From Pseudomonas azotoformans (GTDB lineage: Bacteria; Pseudomonadota; Gammaproteobacteria; Pseudomonadales; Pseudomonadaceae): 64,000 bases of DNA. How positions within the stretch are numbered: the stretch's first letter is position 1; every line of letters begins with the position of its first letter. The notes below the pieces were generated by a model. The model ran no database searches and was not told the DNA's origin. It saw nothing but the letters and a program-made list of their open reading frames with translations. Position numbers and translations under genes: made by a program. The stretch covers positions 5,557,501-5,621,500 of the forward strand of contig NZ_LT629702.1 of assembly GCF_900103345.1 (NCBI RefSeq). The letters run 5' to 3'. Below are positions 27,239 through 36,302 of the stretch, piece by piece.

Positions 27239-28624
27239 TCAAGGAAGAGGAAACACCAGGCTGAACCGTGTGAACCGGCCCGGCTGGCTGCTGACGTCGG
27301 CGTGCCCCTGATGCAGGTGCATGATCGACTGCACAATCGCCAGCCCCAGGCCGGTGCCGCCTTCGGCACGGGTACGGCTGCTGTCGGCACGGTAGAAACG
27401 TTCGAACAGGTGGGGCAAGTGATGGGCTTCGATTCCACGCCCCGGGTTGCCGACCGACAGCGACACGTTCAGGTCGTAGCTCTCTACCAGCAATAACACG
27501 CTGGAGTCGCAGGGGGTGTGGCGAATGGCATTGGACAGCAGGTTGGAAATGGCGCGCTGGATCATCAAGCGGTCCCCGGTCACCCAGGCATCACCGCGCA
27601 GGCTCAGGGTCACGTGCTTGTCTTCGGCGCTGAGGGCGAACAGTTCCATCACCCGTTGCGCTTCCTCGGCCAGCGACACCGGGGCAAACCCGGCCCGTGC
27701 CGCCGGGTGACTGACCTGAGCCAGGAACAACATGTCGGACACGATGCGCGACAGACGCTCCATTTCTTCGGTGCAGGATTCCAGGCCGGCCTTGTACTCC
27801 GCCGAGGGCCGCTCGCGGGACAGGGTCACCTGGGCCTTGCCCATCAGGTTGGTCAGCGGTGCGCGCAGTTCGTGGGCCAGGTCGTCGGAGAACTGCGACA
27901 ACTGCTGCACCCCGGCGTCCAGGCGATGCAGCATGAAATTGATGCCCTGGGCCAACTCGCCGAGTTCCTTGGGCAGGTTGTCCAGGGCCAGGCGATGGGT
28001 CAGGTCCTGGGTGCTGACCTTGGCCGCCACCCGGCTGAACTGCTGCAAGGGTGCAAGCCCGCGTTGCACCAGCCACCAGGCACCCATGCCGATCAGGATC
28101 AACAGCATCGGCAGGGCGATCACCGTGGAGCGCAGGTAGGCACTGAGCAGCGCTTCATCATCGGAGCGGTCCAGCGACAGCAGCACGCGTACGTACTCGC
28201 CCCCTTGCAAGGGCATCAGGCGCGTAGCGCTGAGAATACGGTTGCCCTGGCCATCGACCCAGTTCAAATAGGCCAGGTTCTTGCCGGTGGGCACGTCGAG
28301 CAGCAGCGGTTGCTGGGGCTTGGCGCCGACGCTGAGGAGTACCGGTGCATCGGGCCGTGCGCCGATGATGGTCAGGTAGATGTTGTCGTGGCCCATCACC
28401 AGGTCCAGCAGTGAATGGGGGCGGTTGGTGATGCGGTGTTCGTCGAGGCCCTGGCCGAGGGTATGGGCCAGTTGCTCCATTTTGTTTTCCAGACCCTTGC
28501 GGGCGAGCTTGTCCAACTCGTGCGTCAGGGCCAGGTACGCCAGGGTCGCCAGCAGCACAACCAACCCGGCGCCCATCAGGCTGACGGTCAACCCCAGGCG
28601 CATCGACAGGCTGCTGGTCTTCAT
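27239..28624 (-). CDS. czcS: Heavy-metal sensor histidine kinase (CzcS/CopS family)
   Basis: This 461-aa membrane sensor has two membrane helices (about 12-32 and 165-185) flanking a periplasmic sensing region, then a HAMP segment, an H box (DLAHELRAPLTNL), an N box (NLLSNAIRHTP) and a G box (GGTGLGLAIVQS). It matches the heavy-metal sensor kinase class that pairs with CzcR/CopR. Its start overlaps the czcR stop (ATGA). Zinc/cadmium versus copper as signal cannot be read directly; the neighbouring CzcA-type pump favours Zn/Cd/Co. Confidence 0.9.
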   Translation of the reverse strand: MKTSSLSMRLGLTVSLMGAGLVVLLATLAYLALTHELDKLARKGLENKMEQLAHTLGQGLDEHRITNRPHSLLDLVMGHDNIYLTIIGARPDAPVLLSVGAKPQQPLLLDVPTGKNLAYLNWVDGQGNRILSATRLMPLQGGEYVRVLLSLDRSDDEALLSAYLRSTVIALPMLLILIGMGAWWLVQRGLAPLQQFSRVAAKVSTQDLTHRLALDNLPKELGELAQGINFMLHRLDAGVQQLSQFSDDLAHELRAPLTNLMGKAQVTLSRERPSAEYKAGLESCTEEMERLSRIVSDMLFLAQVSHPAARAGFAPVSLAEEAQRVMELFALSAEDKHVTLSLRGDAWVTGDRLMIQRAISNLLSNAIRHTPCDSSVLLLVESYDLNVSLSVGNPGRGIEAHHLPHLFERFYRADSSRTRAEGGTGLGLAIVQSIMHLHQGHADVSSQPGRFTRFSLVFPLP

Positions 28625-29295
28625 GGCCGCGCCTCCAGCACATAACCCACGCCGCGAATGGTGTGGATCAACTTCACCTCGCTCTGGTCATCGACCTTGG
28701 CCCGCAGGCGGCTGATGGAGACCTCCACCACATTGGTGTCGCAGTCGAAGTTCATGTCCCACACCAGCGAGATGATTTGCGTGCGGGTCATCACCTCACC
28801 GGCCTGGCGCATCAGCACGTGCAACAGGGCGAACTCCTTGGTGGTCAGGTCAATCCGGCGGTTGCCGCGATAGGCGCGATGCCGGCGTGGGTCCAGTTCC
28901 AGGTCCGAGACGCGCAGCACGTCCGGCACCGGAATGTGTTCGCTGCGCCGTAGCAACGTACGCACGCGAGCGAGCAGTTCGGGAAACTCGAAGGGTTTGA
29001 CCAGGTAATCATCGGCGCCCATGTCCAGGCCCTTGATCTTGTCGGCCAGCCGGCCGCGTGCGGTCAGCATCATCACGCGTTGGTTGCCGTCGCGGCGCAG
29101 TTGCTCCAGCACTTCCCAGCCGTCGGTGTTGGGCAGGTTTACATCAAGGATCACCAATTCGTAGCTGTGCTGTCGGGCCAGGTGCAGGCCATCGATGCCG
29201 CTGGCGGCGCAGTCGACGACATAACCGCTTTCGGTCAGGCCTTGCTGCAGGTAGTCGGCGGTTTTTTGCTCGTCCTCAACCACAAGGATACGCAT
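28621..29295 (-). CDS. czcR: Heavy-metal response regulator (CzcR/CopR family)
   Basis: This 224-aa OmpR-family regulator has the acidic pocket (EDE at 7-9), the phospho-accepting Asp in VILDVNLPNTDGW (about D51), the conserved Lys in YLVKPFEF, and a C-terminal winged helix. It is paired with the overlapping czcS. The expected targets carry a shared 16-17-nt motif found upstream of czcC, upstream of this gene and upstream of the OprD-family gene. Confidence 0.92.
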   Translation of the reverse strand: MRILVVEDEQKTADYLQQGLTESGYVVDCAASGIDGLHLARQHSYELVILDVNLPNTDGWEVLEQLRRDGNQRVMMLTARGRLADKIKGLDMGADDYLVKPFEFPELLARVRTLLRRSEHIPVPDVLRVSDLELDPRRHRAYRGNRRIDLTTKEFALLHVLMRQAGEVMTRTQIISLVWDMNFDCDTNVVEVSISRLRAKVDDQSEVKLIHTIRGVGYVLEARP

Positions 29296-29404
29296 GGGGA
29301 GTTACCTTCAAAGAAAACGAAAAGGGCATGGCCTCATGGCGAGGCGGGGGAGGCTGTAGGAAAACTCTGAACCGTGAAGTAGCTTTAGGGTCAAGCCATG
29401 TCAG

Positions 29405-29434
29405 GCAGGTGCGACGATTCGTCACTGCACCTGC
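29405..29434 (-). other. Hairpin in the czcR leader
   Basis: GCAGGTGC (29405-29412) pairs with GCACCTGC (29427-29434), with a further inner GACGA/TCGTC helix, about 110 nt before the czcR start. It is the third hairpin in the stretch between the oprD gene and czcR. No function can be named. Confidence 0.5.
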
Positions 29435-29438
29435 ACAC

Positions 29439-29538
29439 AAAAAAAACGCCCCGAGCGGGGCGCAAAAATTCATCTCTGTTCCAAAGGAGCTACACAAAAG
29501 CCGCAGAGATGAGATGTGTTCGGTGTGCAGTGTAGAAA
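29439..29538 (-). ncRNA. Candidate small RNA or attenuated leader upstream of czcR
   Basis: A promoter-like site (29545-29583) points leftward into a 100-nt stretch that ends in an intrinsic terminator (29439-29462: CGCCCC/GGGGCG stem, then eight Us). Within it a second helix forms between CATCTCTG and CAGAGATG (29471-29478 with 29504-29511). The terminator lies between this promoter and czcR. The product is therefore either a free RNA of about 100 nt or a czcRS leader that is mostly terminated. The terminator alone could instead simply end the oprD transcript, 180 nt after its stop. The 343-bp gap 29296-29638 holds no convincing protein gene. Confidence 0.4.
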
Positions 29539-29544
29539 GTGCAA

Positions 29545-29583
29545 CTTAACAAGAAGGTGAGACCCATATTACAGTTCTGACAG
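29545..29583 (-). promoter_or_regulatory. Candidate CzcR-type operator and promoter, upstream of czcR
   Basis: Read on the minus strand the site is CTGTCAGAACTGTAATA, with GTTAAG 17 nt after TGTAAT, the same layout as at czcC and oprD. Transcription would start near 29538 and meet an intrinsic terminator about 100 nt later. Confidence 0.55.
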
Positions 29584-29638
29584 ACTTCAACCTGTGAAGA
29601 GATGTAGTGCATCGGCAAGTGAATGTAATTGGCCTACC

Positions 29639-30958
29639 TTAAAGCACCGCAATTGGATACTCGATAATCAGCCGAACTTCTTCCAAGTCTGACTCAAATG
29701 CACTTGAGCGCACGGTTGCCTGGCGCAGTCGCAGTGATAAGTCCTTCAAGTTTCCACTTTGCACCACGTATTTGGCCTCGATATCCCGCTCCCAGCGGCG
29801 TTGATCGGTCAGTGGGTTGCCGGCTGCATCGCGACGCATGTACACCGCGTTGGCGTTGCTGTAGTCGGCGCCGGTGCCTTTGCCGTAGCGAGTCATGAAC
29901 GACAGGCCGGGGATGCCGAATGCCTGCATGTCCAGGTCGTAGCGCACCATCCACGAGCGCTCCTTGGGCGAGTTGAAGTCGCTGTACTGGATCGAGTTGT
30001 TGAGGAAGATCGAGTCTGACTGGCGCAGGTAGTCGAAGTCGTCATCGCCGTTGTTGCGCTGGTGGGACAGGGCCAGGCTGTGGGCGCCGACCTTCACCCC
30101 GAGCCTGGCGCTCCAGATGTTGTTATCGAATTCACCGAGCTTTTTCTGGCCTTCGTCCACCGCCTTGTAATAGTTGACGTCGCCGAACAGCGAGACTTCT
30201 TCAGCCAGCGGATAGCTGGCGGCGCTGCCGAGGTAGTACTGGTCCCAGGCGTCTTTCAAGCGGCTGCTGTAGAGGCTGACGCTGAGGTGTTGGTTGACGG
30301 TGTAATCACCGCCGAAATAGCCGATCCAAGGTGAGTCGACGGGCCCGGCGTAGAAGGTCGCGAAGCCTTTGTTCATGCCGCTTTCGCTCGGCTGGCTCAT
30401 GCCGCTCAAACGGCCGCCTTGCAGGGTCAGGCCCTCGAGGCTGGTGTTTTGTGCGGTCACGCCACGAAAGCTTTCCGGCAACACGCGTGAATCGCCGTAG
30501 GCCACGACCGGGGTCAGCGGGAATACGTCGCCGGCCTTGATGACGGTATCCAGCACGCGCAGTTTCGCGGCACCGCCGACTTTACTGTAGGTGTCCTCGG
30601 GGTGGTTTTCGCTGTCCACCGGCAGCACGCCGAACGAGCCTTTGCCGCCGCTGCGACCGGTGCCCGAGTCCAGCTTTATGCCGACCATGGCGAACGCATC
30701 CACGCCAAAGCCCACGGTGCCCTGGGTGAAGCCGGACTCAAAGCGGCCGGTCAAACCCTGCGCCCACGCCTCTGAATAGCCATTGCCGGTGGGGCTGGAC
30801 TGGCCTTTGCGATCATCGCGGTTGAAGTAGAAATTACGCGCCAGCACATTTAGCCGGCTGCCTTCGATAAAACCCTCGGGCGGGTCCTCCACGGCCACGG
30901 CAGCCAGCGGGAAAGCGGCGCACAGTGAAAGGGGAAGGCTGTAAAGACGGATACGCAT
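29639..30958 (-). CDS. OprD-family outer-membrane porin
   Basis: This 439-aa outer-membrane beta-barrel of the OprD family (substrate-specific channels for amino acids, peptides or aromatic acids) has a signal peptide of about 22 residues (MRIRLYSLPLSLCAAFPLAAVA), many alternating beta-strands and a C-terminal strand ending in IEYPIAVL. The start has AGGAG upstream. Its substrate subgroup cannot be told by eye. The promoter carries the same motif as czcC, so it is likely part of the metal response. This is of interest because P. aeruginosa CzcR is known to lower OprD. Confidence 0.85.
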   Translation of the reverse strand: MRIRLYSLPLSLCAAFPLAAVAVEDPPEGFIEGSRLNVLARNFYFNRDDRKGQSSPTGNGYSEAWAQGLTGRFESGFTQGTVGFGVDAFAMVGIKLDSGTGRSGGKGSFGVLPVDSENHPEDTYSKVGGAAKLRVLDTVIKAGDVFPLTPVVAYGDSRVLPESFRGVTAQNTSLEGLTLQGGRLSGMSQPSESGMNKGFATFYAGPVDSPWIGYFGGDYTVNQHLSVSLYSSRLKDAWDQYYLGSAASYPLAEEVSLFGDVNYYKAVDEGQKKLGEFDNNIWSARLGVKVGAHSLALSHQRNNGDDDFDYLRQSDSIFLNNSIQYSDFNSPKERSWMVRYDLDMQAFGIPGLSFMTRYGKGTGADYSNANAVYMRRDAAGNPLTDQRRWERDIEAKYVVQSGNLKDLSLRLRQATVRSSAFESDLEEVRLIIEYPIAVL

Positions 30959-31046
30959 GGTTCGCTCCTGGTTCTTGGCAGTTTCAGCTTCTTATGAGAG
31001 TGGGCGTTCTTATTGATCTGGCCCGGGCTGATAGTTGCAAACCACA

Positions 31047-31085
31047 GATAACGAAGAAGTGGCGCGAAGATTACAATTCTGGAAG
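31047..31085 (-). promoter_or_regulatory. Candidate CzcR-type operator and promoter of the OprD-family gene
   Basis: On the minus strand the site is CTTCCAGAATTGTAATC, with GTTATC 17 nt after TGTAAT. This matches the czcC site at 14 of 17 positions. It lies 89 bp before the porin start. The divergent DUF2790 gene starts 98 bp to the right and could share it. Confidence 0.55.
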
Positions 31086-31183
31086 CTCACACTTATCTAA
31101 CAAATAAGTAATGTTCTGGTGAAGATTGCGTCAGGGTCAGTTGGTTAGTCTGCGCACTGAATCTTTCAGTCGAGGAACTAATC

Positions 31184-31516
31184 ATGAAACTTTATAAAGT
31201 CGCGCTGGGTGTTTTAACTGCAGTCTTGTCGTTCGGTGCGCTGGCTGAAGGTGGGGGGGACCGTACGTTCGCACTGATGATGGAGCGCAACGAAAAAGCC
31301 ATGGCCGACTACGCCGCCAAAAAGGGCAAGCCGGCGCCCGAGGTGCAGGCCTATCGCTACGGCATGAAGCTGGACATCGCCACGGTGGTCAACGTCACGC
31401 CGCCGATCCGCTCGTGCAACCCGGTGCCGTCGCGCATGACCTATGAAGACTCCAACGGCAAGCTCAATACCCTTGAGTATCAAGTGATGGGCGTGTGCCG
31501 AAATAACGGTGGCTGA
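31184..31516 (+). CDS. DUF2790-type small periplasmic protein
   Basis: This 110-aa protein has a signal peptide ([21 protein letters not shown]). The mature part contains a conserved-looking block ([18 protein letters not shown]) and two cysteines ([10 protein letters not shown] and GVCRN), fitting the DUF2790 family found almost only in Pseudomonas and often near metal-responsive genes. The start has GAGGAAC upstream. A role in periplasmic metal tolerance is suggested only by location, divergent from the porin and next to czcRS. Confidence 0.72.
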   Translation: MKLYKVALGVLTAVLSFGALAEGGGDRTFALMMERNEKAMADYAAKKGKPAPEVQAYRYGMKLDIATVVNVTPPIRSCNPVPSRMTYEDSNGKLNTLEYQVMGVCRNNGG

Positions 31517-31622
31517 TGGATCCAAAAAAATAGTTGGGCCAGGGCCGGAAGACCGCTTAAGAAAATGCCAGCAGCGCCGATGCAGGTCAGATTCCTCTCC
31601 CTCATTTGACCATCGGTGCCCC

Positions 31623-32939
31623 ATGTTCAACACCCGTTTGAAGCAGGAGCTGTCGGCTCTTCGCGAAGAATTGTCCAGCTTGAATCAGGTCAAGGAGAGC
31701 CTGGAAAGTGAAATGCTGTGCCTGACGCTGGACGCCGAAGGCCGGGTGGAATGGGCTAACGCCAACTTCCTACAAGAGTTGGCTTACCAGAGTGGCCAAC
31801 TGCTGGGGCGCGCGATCGAAGACCTGGAGCCGGCCCACGTGCGCAGGGATGAGTTCCAGCAACGCTTCAAGAACGCCCTGGTGCGCGGCGAGCATTTCGC
31901 CGGCACCGTGCGCCTGATGCGGGGCAATGGCCAGGAAGCCTGGCTGCGCTCGATTGTGCAGCCGGTGCGCAGTTCCGATGGGCGCATCAAGCATTTTTCG
32001 ATCTATTCCAGCGACCTTACCCGCACCATCGAAGCCTCCCGCGAGCATGAAAACCTCATGAACGCCCTGGTGCGCTCTACCGCAGTAATCGAGTTCGACC
32101 TCGGCGGGCACGTGCTGACCGCCAATGACCGTTTCCTTGGAGGCATGGGTTACAGCCTGGCGCAGATTCAGGGCAAACATCACCGGATATTCTGCGAGCC
32201 GGAGGAATACAACAGCACCGAGTACCAAGACTTCTGGAAGCGCTTGAACGCCGGTGAGTTCGTTGCGGCCCGCTTCAAACGGGTCGACAGCCATGGCCGT
32301 GTGGTGTGGCTGGAAGCCACCTATAACCCGGTGCTGGACGCCAATGACCGGTTGTACAAAGTGGTCAAGTTCGCCACGGTCATCACCGATCAGGTCAACC
32401 AGGAGCAGGCGGTCGCGGAAGCGGCGAACATTGCCTACAGCACCTCGCTGCAAACCGACAACAGCGCCCAGCGTGGCACCACCGTGGTCACTCAGGCGGT
32501 GGATGTGATGCGCGACCTGGCCAAGCATATGCAGCAAGCCGGTGACGGCATCGAGGCGCTGAACGCCCAGTCCCAGGTGATCGGCACCATCGTCAAGACC
32601 ATCAGCGGCATTGCCGAACAGACTAACCTGCTGGCGCTCAACGCCGCCATCGAAGCGGCGCGTGCCGGTGAACAGGGACGAGGTTTTGCGGTGGTTGCCG
32701 ATGAAGTACGGCAGTTGGCCTCGCGCACCAGCAAGGCCACCGAAGAGATTGTCGGCGTGGTGCGTCAGAACCAGGACATGGCCCGCGACGCGGTTGCCCT
32801 GATGACCGACGGACGCCTGCAAGCCGAACAAGGCCTGGCGCTGGCGGCCGAAGCGGGCACGGTGATCGTGGAAATCCAGGACGGTGCGCAGAAGGTGGTC
32901 AGCGCGGTGGGGCAGTTCGCCAACCAACTGTCGAGTTGA
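31623..32939 (+). CDS. Soluble chemoreceptor with two PAS domains (BdlA-like)
   Basis: This 438-aa cytoplasmic protein has no membrane helices. A short N-terminal coiled coil is followed by PAS domains at about 30-135 and 150-255 and then a short methyl-accepting signalling domain with the invariant hairpin ([20 protein letters not shown]). The layout is that of BdlA, the P. aeruginosa protein needed for biofilm dispersal, or of related energy/redox taxis transducers. The ATG at 31623 is preferred over the frame start at 31509, which adds a Cys/Arg-rich unlikely leader. Signal sensed is unknown. Confidence 0.85.
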   Translation: MFNTRLKQELSALREELSSLNQVKESLESEMLCLTLDAEGRVEWANANFLQELAYQSGQLLGRAIEDLEPAHVRRDEFQQRFKNALVRGEHFAGTVRLMRGNGQEAWLRSIVQPVRSSDGRIKHFSIYSSDLTRTIEASREHENLMNALVRSTAVIEFDLGGHVLTANDRFLGGMGYSLAQIQGKHHRIFCEPEEYNSTEYQDFWKRLNAGEFVAARFKRVDSHGRVVWLEATYNPVLDANDRLYKVVKFATVITDQVNQEQAVAEAANIAYSTSLQTDNSAQRGTTVVTQAVDVMRDLAKHMQQAGDGIEALNAQSQVIGTIVKTISGIAEQTNLLALNAAIEAARAGEQGRGFAVVADEVRQLASRTSKATEEIVGVVRQNQDMARDAVALMTDGRLQAEQGLALAAEAGTVIVEIQDGAQKVVSAVGQFANQLSS

Positions 32940-32992
32940 GCGTAGGGCTTCAGGTATCGTAGGGGCTTTCTTGCATGAAGAGCCGATCGTCC

Positions 32993-33568
32993 ATGAGCCC
33001 TACCCACCGTCGCCCCGTCCCACTGCCCAAGGCCTACCGCTTGCTCAACCACGGCCCTACGGTGCTGGTGAGCGCTGCCCACAACGGCCAGCGCAATATC
33101 ATGGCCGCGGCCTGGGCCATGCCGCTGGATTTCGAACCGCCGAAAGTGGCGGTGGTGCTGGACAAGGCCACCTGGACCCGCCAACTGCTGGAAGGCGCCG
33201 GCACTTTTGTGTTGCAGGTGCCTTGCGTGGCGCAGGCCGATCTGGTGCAAACCGTCGGTAACGTCACCGGTGCCGACACCGACAAGTTTGCCGCTTACGG
33301 CCTGCAAACATTCAATGGCGAATACACTCAGGCGCCGCTGCTGGAAGGCTGCGTGGCCTGGCTGGAATGCCGACTGTTGCCCGAGCCGCATAATCAGCAG
33401 ACCTACGACCTGTTCCTCGGCGAAGTGATCGCGGCCTATGCCGACGAGCGCGTGTTCAGCGAAGGGCACTGGCATTTCGAGGGGCATGATGAATTGCGTA
33501 CTTTGCACCATGTGGCGGGCGGGCATTTTCTCAGCATCGGCCAGCCGATTGATGGGCACGCGCTCTAA
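32993..33568 (+). CDS. Flavin reductase-like FMN-binding protein
   Basis: This 191-aa protein of the flavin reductase / flavoredoxin family (split-barrel FMN fold) contains TVLVSAAHNGQRNIMAAAWA near the N-terminus and VVLDKATWTRQLL, typical of flavin-binding members. It could reduce flavin with NAD(P)H or use bound FMN directly. The start is uncertain between 32975 and 32993; neither has a strong ribosome site, and the second gives the more usual N-terminus. It converges with the araC-type gene, whose stop is 6 bp away. Confidence 0.82.
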   Translation: MSPTHRRPVPLPKAYRLLNHGPTVLVSAAHNGQRNIMAAAWAMPLDFEPPKVAVVLDKATWTRQLLEGAGTFVLQVPCVAQADLVQTVGNVTGADTDKFAAYGLQTFNGEYTQAPLLEGCVAWLECRLLPEPHNQQTYDLFLGEVIAAYADERVFSEGHWHFEGHDELRTLHHVAGGHFLSIGQPIDGHAL

Positions 33569-33574
33569 GCTTTG

Positions 33575-34384
33575 TCAGCGCCCGAGCATCTTCACCCAGC
33601 GCGACGGCGGCATACCGTAGGTGCTGCGAAATTGCCGGGTCATGTGGCTCTGGTCGGTGAAGCCGGCCGTCATCGCCGCGTCCACCAGCGATTGGCCCTG
33701 GGCCAGCAGGCTGCGCACCAGGTCCAGGCGGCGCATGGTCAGGTAGCGATAGGGGCTGGTGCCGAACAGCAGGCGAAAATCCCGCGACAAGGCCCAGCGA
33801 TCGCGACCGGCGTGGTCGGCCATTTCATCCAGGGTGATGCTACGGCCCAGGGCACTGTGGATGAATTCGCGGGCGCGCTCGGCGGCCACGTAGTCGAAGG
33901 TCTTGCGGCTGATGATCCCGCCCGAGACGTTGTTCAGTGCGTGGGCCAGGTCGAACAGGGCGTCCTGTTCCTGCAATGGGTCGATGGGGTTGTCGAGGTT
34001 CTGCAGCAGCACTTCGCTGGCGCGGAACAGCCTGGGATCGGTGGACAGGCCGCCCGGGATAAACGGCAACGGCTTGCCGCCGAGGATCTGCTGGATCAGC
34101 GAGGGCTCGACGTAAATCATCCGGTATTTGAAGCCCTCGTCGCTGCCGGCGTGACCGTCGTGGGTTTCATCGGGGTGAAGCACCATGGTCGTGCCCGGCA
34201 CGCTGTGGATCATCTCGCCGCGATAGTGAAAGCTCTGCACGCCGGTCAACGTACGCCCGATGGCGTAAGTGTCATGGCGATGCGGGTCGAAGGCGAAACC
34301 GGCAAAGTACGCTTCGATACGGTCCAGGCCACTGGCATGGGGCGCGCGGTGCAGCCAGTCGAGGGTGGCGGTGGGTTTGCCCAT
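33575..34384 (-). CDS. AraC-family transcriptional regulator
   Basis: This 269-aa regulator has an N-terminal cupin-like sensing domain (HRHDTYAIG near residue 35) and a C-terminal double helix-turn-helix of the AraC/XylS type (about 165-265, ending in DQSHMTRQFRSTYGMPPSRW). It is divergent from the LysE-family exporter with a 140-bp gap, the standard arrangement for an amino-acid exporter and its activator. Control of that neighbour is therefore likely but inferred. Confidence 0.88.
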   Translation of the reverse strand: MGKPTATLDWLHRAPHASGLDRIEAYFAGFAFDPHRHDTYAIGRTLTGVQSFHYRGEMIHSVPGTTMVLHPDETHDGHAGSDEGFKYRMIYVEPSLIQQILGGKPLPFIPGGLSTDPRLFRASEVLLQNLDNPIDPLQEQDALFDLAHALNNVSGGIISRKTFDYVAAERAREFIHSALGRSITLDEMADHAGRDRWALSRDFRLLFGTSPYRYLTMRRLDLVRSLLAQGQSLVDAAMTAGFTDQSHMTRQFRSTYGMPPSRWVKMLGR

Positions 34385-34524
34385 GGTGAGGGGTCACAAA
34401 AAAGAGAGGGAAATACGTTAACCCAGTCTGCATCCCTTGTCTGCCGGGGTCTTGTACGATTGTGCAGGGCTGGGCAGCGGCCTATGATCGTCGCTCGTGC
34501 CTCGCGCTGATGGAGCTGCCTACC

Positions 34525-35163
34525 ATGGTTTTTCTCAACCCTGCCTATGTGATGCCCCTGGTTTCGCTGGCCTTGCTGTGGACGGTCGCGGTGGTCACGC
34601 CCGGCCCCAACTTCTTCAACACGGCGCAATTGGCCGCCAGTTGTTCGCGCCGCCATGGTGTGGTGGCATCCGCCGGAGTGGCCACGGGTACGATCATGTG
34701 GGGCCTGGCGGGTGGCCTGGGCATCAAGTCGCTGTTTACGGCGGCACCGATGCTGTACCTGGCGTTCAAGATCATCGGCGGCTGCTACCTGATCTACCTC
34801 GGGTTGAAACTGTTCAAGCGCTCTTCACCGAGCATGAGTCAGAACGTGTTGCCGGACGAAGCCCGGCGCTCGTTGTTTTCCGCATGGCGCTTGGGGTTGC
34901 TGGGTAATTTGTCCAACCCCAAGGCCGCCTTGTTTGTTGCCACCATCTTCGCGTCAACCATGCCGCCTTCGCCGTCGCCGATGCTGCTGACCCTGGCGGT
35001 GATCACCATGGCCACCTTGTCGTTCAGTTGGTATTCCAGCGTAGCCCTGGTGTTTTCCAGTGAGCGCATGGCCAGCCTCTACAGTCGTTCGCGCAAGTGG
35101 CTCGACCGCTTTGCCGGTGGCTGCTATGTGTTGTTCGGAGCACATCTGGTAGCGAATCGCTGA
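34525..35163 (+). CDS. LysE/RhtB-family amino acid exporter
   Basis: This 212-aa inner-membrane protein has six hydrophobic segments. The N-terminal VVTPGPNF motif is the hallmark of the LysE/RhtB superfamily of amino-acid exporters. The start at 34525 is favoured because GGAG sits about 9 nt upstream; earlier in-frame starts at 34462 and 34510 lack a ribosome site. It is divergent from an AraC-type regulator that probably controls it. Substrate not determined. Confidence 0.87.
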   Translation: MVFLNPAYVMPLVSLALLWTVAVVTPGPNFFNTAQLAASCSRRHGVVASAGVATGTIMWGLAGGLGIKSLFTAAPMLYLAFKIIGGCYLIYLGLKLFKRSSPSMSQNVLPDEARRSLFSAWRLGLLGNLSNPKAALFVATIFASTMPPSPSPMLLTLAVITMATLSFSWYSSVALVFSSERMASLYSRSRKWLDRFAGGCYVLFGAHLVANR

Positions 35164-35207
35164 CGGCCCGTGGTAAGAAGCCTTACGTTCAACAGTGAGG
35201 TCGGGTC

Positions 35208-36302
35208 ATGGGCAAGTTGCGGGTAGGCATTATTTTTGGTGGCCGTTCGGCTGAGCACGAAGTGTCGTTGCAATCGGCGCGCAATATCGTCGATGCGCTC
35301 GACCGCTCGCGCTTCGAACCGGTGTTGATCGGTATCGACAAGGCCGGGCACTGGCACCTCAACGACACTTCGAACTTCCTGCTCAACCAGGAAAACCCAG
35401 CCTTGATCGCCCTCAACCAGTCCAACCGTGAGCTGGCGGTGGTGCCCGGCAAGGCCAGCCAGCAACTGGTGGAGACTTCCGGCAGTGGCCTGCTGGAACA
35501 TGTCGACGTGATCTTCCCTATCGTGCACGGCACCCTCGGTGAGGACGGCTGCCTGCAAGGCCTGCTGCGCATGGCCGACCTGCCTTTCGTGGGTTCCGAC
35601 GTACTCGGCTCGGCAGTGTGCATGGACAAGGACATCAGCAAGCGCTTGCTGCGCGATGCCGGGATTGCCGTCACCCCATTCATCACCCTGACCCGCAGCA
35701 ATGCGGCGCGTACCGCCTTTGATATGGCAGTGAGCAAGCTCGGCCTGCCGATGTTCGTCAAACCGGCCAACCAAGGCTCATCGGTGGGCGTGAGCAAAGT
35801 CGGCGACGAAGCCGAGTACCACGCAGCCGTCGAACTTGCGCTGGGCTTTGATCAAAAAGTGTTGGTCGAGTCGGCGGTAAAAGGCCGTGAAATCGAATGT
35901 GCGGTGCTGGGCAATGAACACCCCATCGCCAGTGGTTGCGGCGAGATTGTGGTGAGCAGCGGTTTCTATTCCTACGACAGCAAGTACATCGACGACCAGG
36001 CCGCCCAGGTGGTGGTGCCGGCCGATATCAGCCATGAAGCCAGCGAGCGTATTCGTCGGTTGGCCATCGAGGCCTTCGAGGTGCTGGGCTGTTCCGGCCT
36101 GGCACGGGTCGATGTGTTCCTGACCGACGATGGCGAAGTGCTGATCAACGAAATCAACTCACTGCCCGGTTTTACTCGCATCAGCATGTACCCCAAGCTG
36201 TGGCAGGCGGCGGGCATGAGCTACAGCGAACTGGTGAGCCGGCTGATCGAGCTGGCGCTGGAGCGGCATGCGGGGCGCAAGGGGTTGAAGATCAGTCGGT
36301 GA
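35208..36302 (+). CDS. ddlA: D-alanine--D-alanine ligase (DdlA type)
   Basis: This ATP-grasp enzyme joins two D-alanines for peptidoglycan precursors. The 364-aa length and N-terminus ([20 protein letters not shown]) fit the longer DdlA branch rather than DdlB of the cell-division cluster. Conserved blocks include [27 protein letters not shown] and [17 protein letters not shown] (metal and ATP binding). A GAGGT ribosome site precedes ATG at 35208. Its end overlaps the convergent pgeF gene by 11 nt. Pseudomonads normally keep ddlB elsewhere, so this is probably a second ligase. Confidence 0.93.
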   Translation: MGKLRVGIIFGGRSAEHEVSLQSARNIVDALDRSRFEPVLIGIDKAGHWHLNDTSNFLLNQENPALIALNQSNRELAVVPGKASQQLVETSGSGLLEHVDVIFPIVHGTLGEDGCLQGLLRMADLPFVGSDVLGSAVCMDKDISKRLLRDAGIAVTPFITLTRSNAARTAFDMAVSKLGLPMFVKPANQGSSVGVSKVGDEAEYHAAVELALGFDQKVLVESAVKGREIECAVLGNEHPIASGCGEIVVSSGFYSYDSKYIDDQAAQVVVPADISHEASERIRRLAIEAFEVLGCSGLARVDVFLTDDGEVLINEINSLPGFTRISMYPKLWQAAGMSYSELVSRLIELALERHAGRKGLKISR

